A stretch of DNA of 8,362 nucleotides from Planctomycetota bacterium (GTDB taxonomy: Bacteria; Planctomycetota; MHYJ01; JACPRB01): positions 1 to 8,362 of the forward strand of contig JACQFK010000336.1 in the NCBI GenBank assembly GCA_016200125.1. The letters run 5' to 3'. The notes below the pieces were generated by a model, which made no database searches, was not told the origin of the DNA, and saw only the letters and a program-made list of their open reading frames with translations. Positions within the stretch are counted from its first letter, which is position 1, and every line of letters starts with the position of its first letter. The translations under genes were made by a program, and so were the position numbers. Below, piece by piece: positions 6,648 to 8,362 of the stretch.

Positions 6648-7205
6648 CTACTTCAGGTTCTTGAGGATTTCCAGGACGGTCTTCGCGTCGTCGGCCGCCT
6701 TCACCTTCGTCTCCTTGTGGGCGATCTTGCCCGCTTTGTCGATCACGAAGGTCCAGCGCTGGATGCTGCAGCCGCGCACGAACTCCTCGTCCTTGTCCTC
6801 GATCTTCTTCTTGAAGGTGCCGCCCTTGCCCACGGTGACGCCGAAGGCCTTGGCCACGTCGCCCTTTTCGTCGGACAGCAGACTGTAGGGCAGCTTCTCG
6901 ACCTTCTTGAAGGTCTCCTGGGTCTTGACCGTGTCGCCGCTGACGCCGATGACCTCGACGTTGAGGTCCGTGAACGACTTCATCTCGTCACGGAACCCGC
7001 GGACCTGGTTCGTTCAGCCGCCGGTGAAGGCGGCGGGGAAGAAGAAGACCACCACGGCCTTCTTGCCGACATGGTCGGCGGACTTCCAGTCCTTGCCCGC
7101 GTCGTCCTTCCCCTCGAAGGCGGGGGCCGCGTCGCCGACCTTGAGGTCGACCTTGTCCTGGAGCGCGAAGGCGCTCATCATGATCAGCAGCGACAGGGCT
7201 TTCAT
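6648..7205 (-). CDS. Exported selenocysteine-containing peroxiredoxin (in-frame UGA as Sec64)
   Basis: AhpC/TSA-superfamily peroxiredoxin of 185 residues if the TGA at 7014-7016 is read as selenocysteine. It reduces peroxides through a Cys or Sec attacked at the motif P-x3-T-x2-C/U. Here this reads PAAFTGG then UGA (Pro57, Thr61, position 64), continuing in frame with TNQVRGFRDEMKSF, GVSGD, LLSDEKGDVAKAFGV and QRWTFVIDKAG. Arg150 is the expected active-site arginine. Homology on both sides of the UGA is uninterrupted and no frameshift is needed. A signal peptide (MKALSLLIMMSAFA) implies export. The resolving cysteine usual in BCP (five residues on) is absent (Arg69); Cys146 is the only cysteine. 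The start at 7205 has GGGAGG at 7215-7220. Support for Sec comes from the exact catalytic position, a SECIS-like stem-loop behind the UGA, and divergent selD. The alternative is a nonsense mutation or a base error from TGC/TGT. Gene callers will split it, giving a false start at Met75 (6983). Confidence 0.87.
6967..6994 (-). promoter_or_regulatory. SECIS-like stem-loop downstream of the UGA
   Basis: In the peroxiredoxin mRNA, nucleotides 20 to 47 after the UGA form a stem of seven perfect pairs (TCCGTGA with TCACGGA), a single bulged U on the 3' side, three more pairs (CGA with TCG) and a seven-base loop GAUGAAG that begins with G. The loop starts 30 nt past the UGA. As I recall them, the rules for bacterial SECIS elements (hairpin within the coding region, apical loop roughly 16-37 nt after UGA, a G among the first loop bases, bulge permitted) are met. 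A competing 5'-proximal hairpin (ACGAACC with GGUUcCGU, loop with AGGUC) shares bases and cannot form at the same time. Function is inferred. Confidence 0.65.
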
Positions 7206-7413
7206 GGTCCGAATCCTCCCTGGAAACGATTCCCCCGGTATAACGCCGGAGGGCGCCGGAACGGATGCAACTTTCTTCTTATAGCGGCCCGGTCGCGAAC
7301 TGTCTAGACTGGAGTCATCCGCATGACGAACCGCCCCTTCGGCTGAGCCTCCCTCCTCCCGCGCCCGGCGTAGCCGGTCCGGTCTTTCCCCCCACCCCCA
7401 ACCCGAGGATGCC
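7206..7413. other. Divergent control region between prx operon and selD
   Basis: This 208-base region serves both transcription directions. Besides the minus-strand promoter it contains a perfect short hairpin (GTCAT at 7314-7318 with ATGAC at 7323-7327) and another in the selD leader (CCGGC at 7365-7369 with GCCGG at 7373-7377, 3-base loop). No tRNA-Sec, small gene or known riboswitch was recognised here. Whether these hairpins are functional is unknown. Confidence 0.45.
7278..7306 (-). promoter_or_regulatory. Sigma-70-like promoter of the Sec-peroxiredoxin operon
   Basis: On the minus strand, TAGACA (-35, 7301-7306) and TATAAG (-10, 7278-7283) are separated by exactly 17 bases, a near-consensus arrangement. 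Transcription would begin near 7271 and leave a leader of about 65 nt before the peroxiredoxin start. The -35 hexamer lies in the 8-base palindrome GTCTAGAC (7302-7309), which could be part of an operator. No comparably clear promoter was found for divergent selD. Confidence 0.6.
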
Positions 7414-8362
7414 ATGTCCGAAACCTGCGACATCTGGAGCCTGTCCAAGAGCGGAGGATGCGCGGCGAAGCTGAGCCCGCTGCTCCTGCAGGAGATCACG
7501 TCCGGCCTCCTCCCGAAGCGGAACGACCGGCTGCTGGTGGGGATGGAGACCCCCGACGACGCGGCGGTCTACCGCCTCAGCCCGGACACGGCCCTCGTGC
7601 TCACGATCGACTTCATCACGCCCGTCATCTCCGACCCCTATCTCTACGGCCAGGTGGCGGCGGCGAACGCGATCAGCGACGTGTACGCGATGGGCGGGAC
7701 GCCCATCGCGGCGCTCAACGTCTGCTGCTTCCCGGGAGCCGGGGTCGACTCCCCGACCCTGGGGCGGATTCTCGAAGGCGGCCTTTCCAAGATCGAGGAG
7801 GCGGGCGCGCTCCTGCTGGGCGGCCACACGGTCCGGGACGACGAGATGAAGTACGGCCTCTCGGTGACCGGCCTCGTCCATCCGAAGAAGGTCACGCCGA
7901 ACGCCGGCGCGCGGGCCGGCGACGCGCTCGTCCTGACGAAGCCCGTCGGCACGGGCGTCCACATCAGCGGCGCCAAGCGGGGCCTCCTCGCGCCCGAGAA
8001 GCTGAGGGCGGTCGTCGAGACGATGGCGGTCCTGAACCGCGCCGCCTGCGAGACGATGATGGAGTTCGAGGCGAAGGGCTGCACGGACATCACCGGCTTC
8101 GGCCTGGGAGGACATGCCTTCGGGATGGCGCGGGCGAGCGGGGTCACGATGCGGCTCTTCTCGGACCGGATCCCCGTCTACCCCGACACGCGCGACCTGC
8201 TCGAGAAGTGCGTGACGACGGGCGCGACGCCGGCGAACGCGCGGAACCTCGAAGGCAGGATCCGCTTCGCGGACGAGCTGAGCGAGCCCGAGCGGCAGCT
8301 CTTCTACGATCCGCAGACCTCGGGCGGCCTCTTCATCCCGATCCGCGCCCGCGACGCCGACG
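7414..8362 (+). CDS. selD: Selenide, water dikinase (selenophosphate synthetase), 3' partial
   Basis: Makes selenophosphate from selenide and ATP, the selenium donor for selenocysteinyl-tRNA (and for selenouridine in tRNA). 316 codons are visible of about 345, so the last ~30 residues lie outside the window. The glycine-rich N-terminal segment SKSGGCAAKLSP carries the catalytic Cys16 and Lys19. The second cysteine found in E. coli GCGCK is alanine here. AIRS-family landmarks follow: TPDDAAVY, LTIDFITPV, AISDVYAMGGTP, LLLGGHTV, DITGFGLGGHA and DPQTSGGL. The key residue is an ordinary TGC codon, so this SelD is the Cys form, not itself a selenoprotein. The ATG at 7414 is preceded by GAGG at 7405-7408, five bases away. 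It is divergent from the peroxiredoxin operon with the UGA codon, and so argues that the host decodes UGA as Sec. Confidence 0.96.
   Translation, partial: MSETCDIWSLSKSGGCAAKLSPLLLQEITSGLLPKRNDRLLVGMETPDDAAVYRLSPDTALVLTIDFITPVISDPYLYGQVAAANAISDVYAMGGTPIAALNVCCFPGAGVDSPTLGRILEGGLSKIEEAGALLLGGHTVRDDEMKYGLSVTGLVHPKKVTPNAGARAGDALVLTKPVGTGVHISGAKRGLLAPEKLRAVVETMAVLNRAACETMMEFEAKGCTDITGFGLGGHAFGMARASGVTMRLFSDRIPVYPDTRDLLEKCVTTGATPANARNLEGRIRFADELSEPERQLFYDPQTSGGLFIPIRARDAD

Noticed and set aside
6648..6983. Separate 111-residue peroxiredoxin gene starting at Met75
   Set aside because: It lacks the N-terminal half of the fold and has no ribosome site, and the upstream sequence in the same frame supplies the missing half across the UGA.
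7014..7016. UGA as a plain nonsense mutation (dead gene)
   Set aside because: It cannot be excluded, but the stop is UGA exactly at the catalytic residue, there is no other damage, a SECIS-like hairpin follows and selD is adjacent.
7206..7216. GGTCCGAATCC resembling a tRNA T-arm (possible tRNA-Sec)
   Set aside because: No matching acceptor, anticodon or long variable arm surrounds it, and it is the leader of the peroxiredoxin gene read on the other strand.
7459..7461. SelD as a selenoprotein
   Set aside because: The catalytic position is read from TGC, an ordinary cysteine codon.

Overview
The window is GC-rich and densely coding. The best guess for its source is a planctomycete or a similar environmental bacterium. 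This rests on a formylglycine-type sulfatase paired with a secreted LamG-domain protein, on many short exported proteins with near-identical Met-Thr-Lys signal starts, and on variable use of Shine-Dalgarno sites. It is an inference from style, not a marker-gene call.

Region 1 (1-3284, + strand) is a CUT2/RbsABC-type sugar ABC importer in the order permease (5' end cut by the window), lipoprotein substrate-binding protein, ATPase. The permease and binding protein overlap as ATGA. The binding-protein gene carries a frameshift near 940. A 177-base spacer with imperfect inverted repeats separates it from the ATPase. Region 2 (3277-5366, - strand) is a sulfatase followed by a LamG-domain exported protein. 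The LamG gene converges on the ATPase gene with an 8-base overlap of their 3' ends.

Region 3 (5411-7306, - strand) is the main point of interest. It is a compact operon with a recognisable promoter (-35 TAGACA, 17-base spacer, -10 TATAAG) and a strong intrinsic terminator. In transcription order it encodes an exported peroxiredoxin, an exported CGPC thioredoxin-like protein, and an exported eight-cysteine HMA-like protein. The peroxiredoxin frame is broken by one in-frame UGA exactly where the peroxidatic cysteine belongs (P57, T61, UGA64), and the conserved sequence continues in the same frame behind it. A stem-loop with bacterial SECIS geometry starts 19 nt after the UGA. Region 4 (7414 to the end, + strand) is divergent from this operon and is selD, selenophosphate synthetase, which makes the selenium donor for selenocysteine. 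The gene is cut by the window end. Together these make a selenoprotein peroxiredoxin the best reading of the UGA, rather than a dead gene.

Inferred working model: selD supplies selenophosphate; the exported Sec-peroxiredoxin reduces peroxides outside the cytoplasm; the co-translated CGPC protein is its likely reductant; the cysteine-rich HMA protein may bind a soft metal in the same compartment. The sulfatase, LamG protein and sugar importer may serve use of sulfated glycans. No gene-free stretch exceeds 300 bases. The spacers are 1677-1853, 4003-4031, 5367-5456, 6063-6123, 6640-6647 and 7206-7413. No tRNA, rRNA, CRISPR array or intact mobile element was seen.
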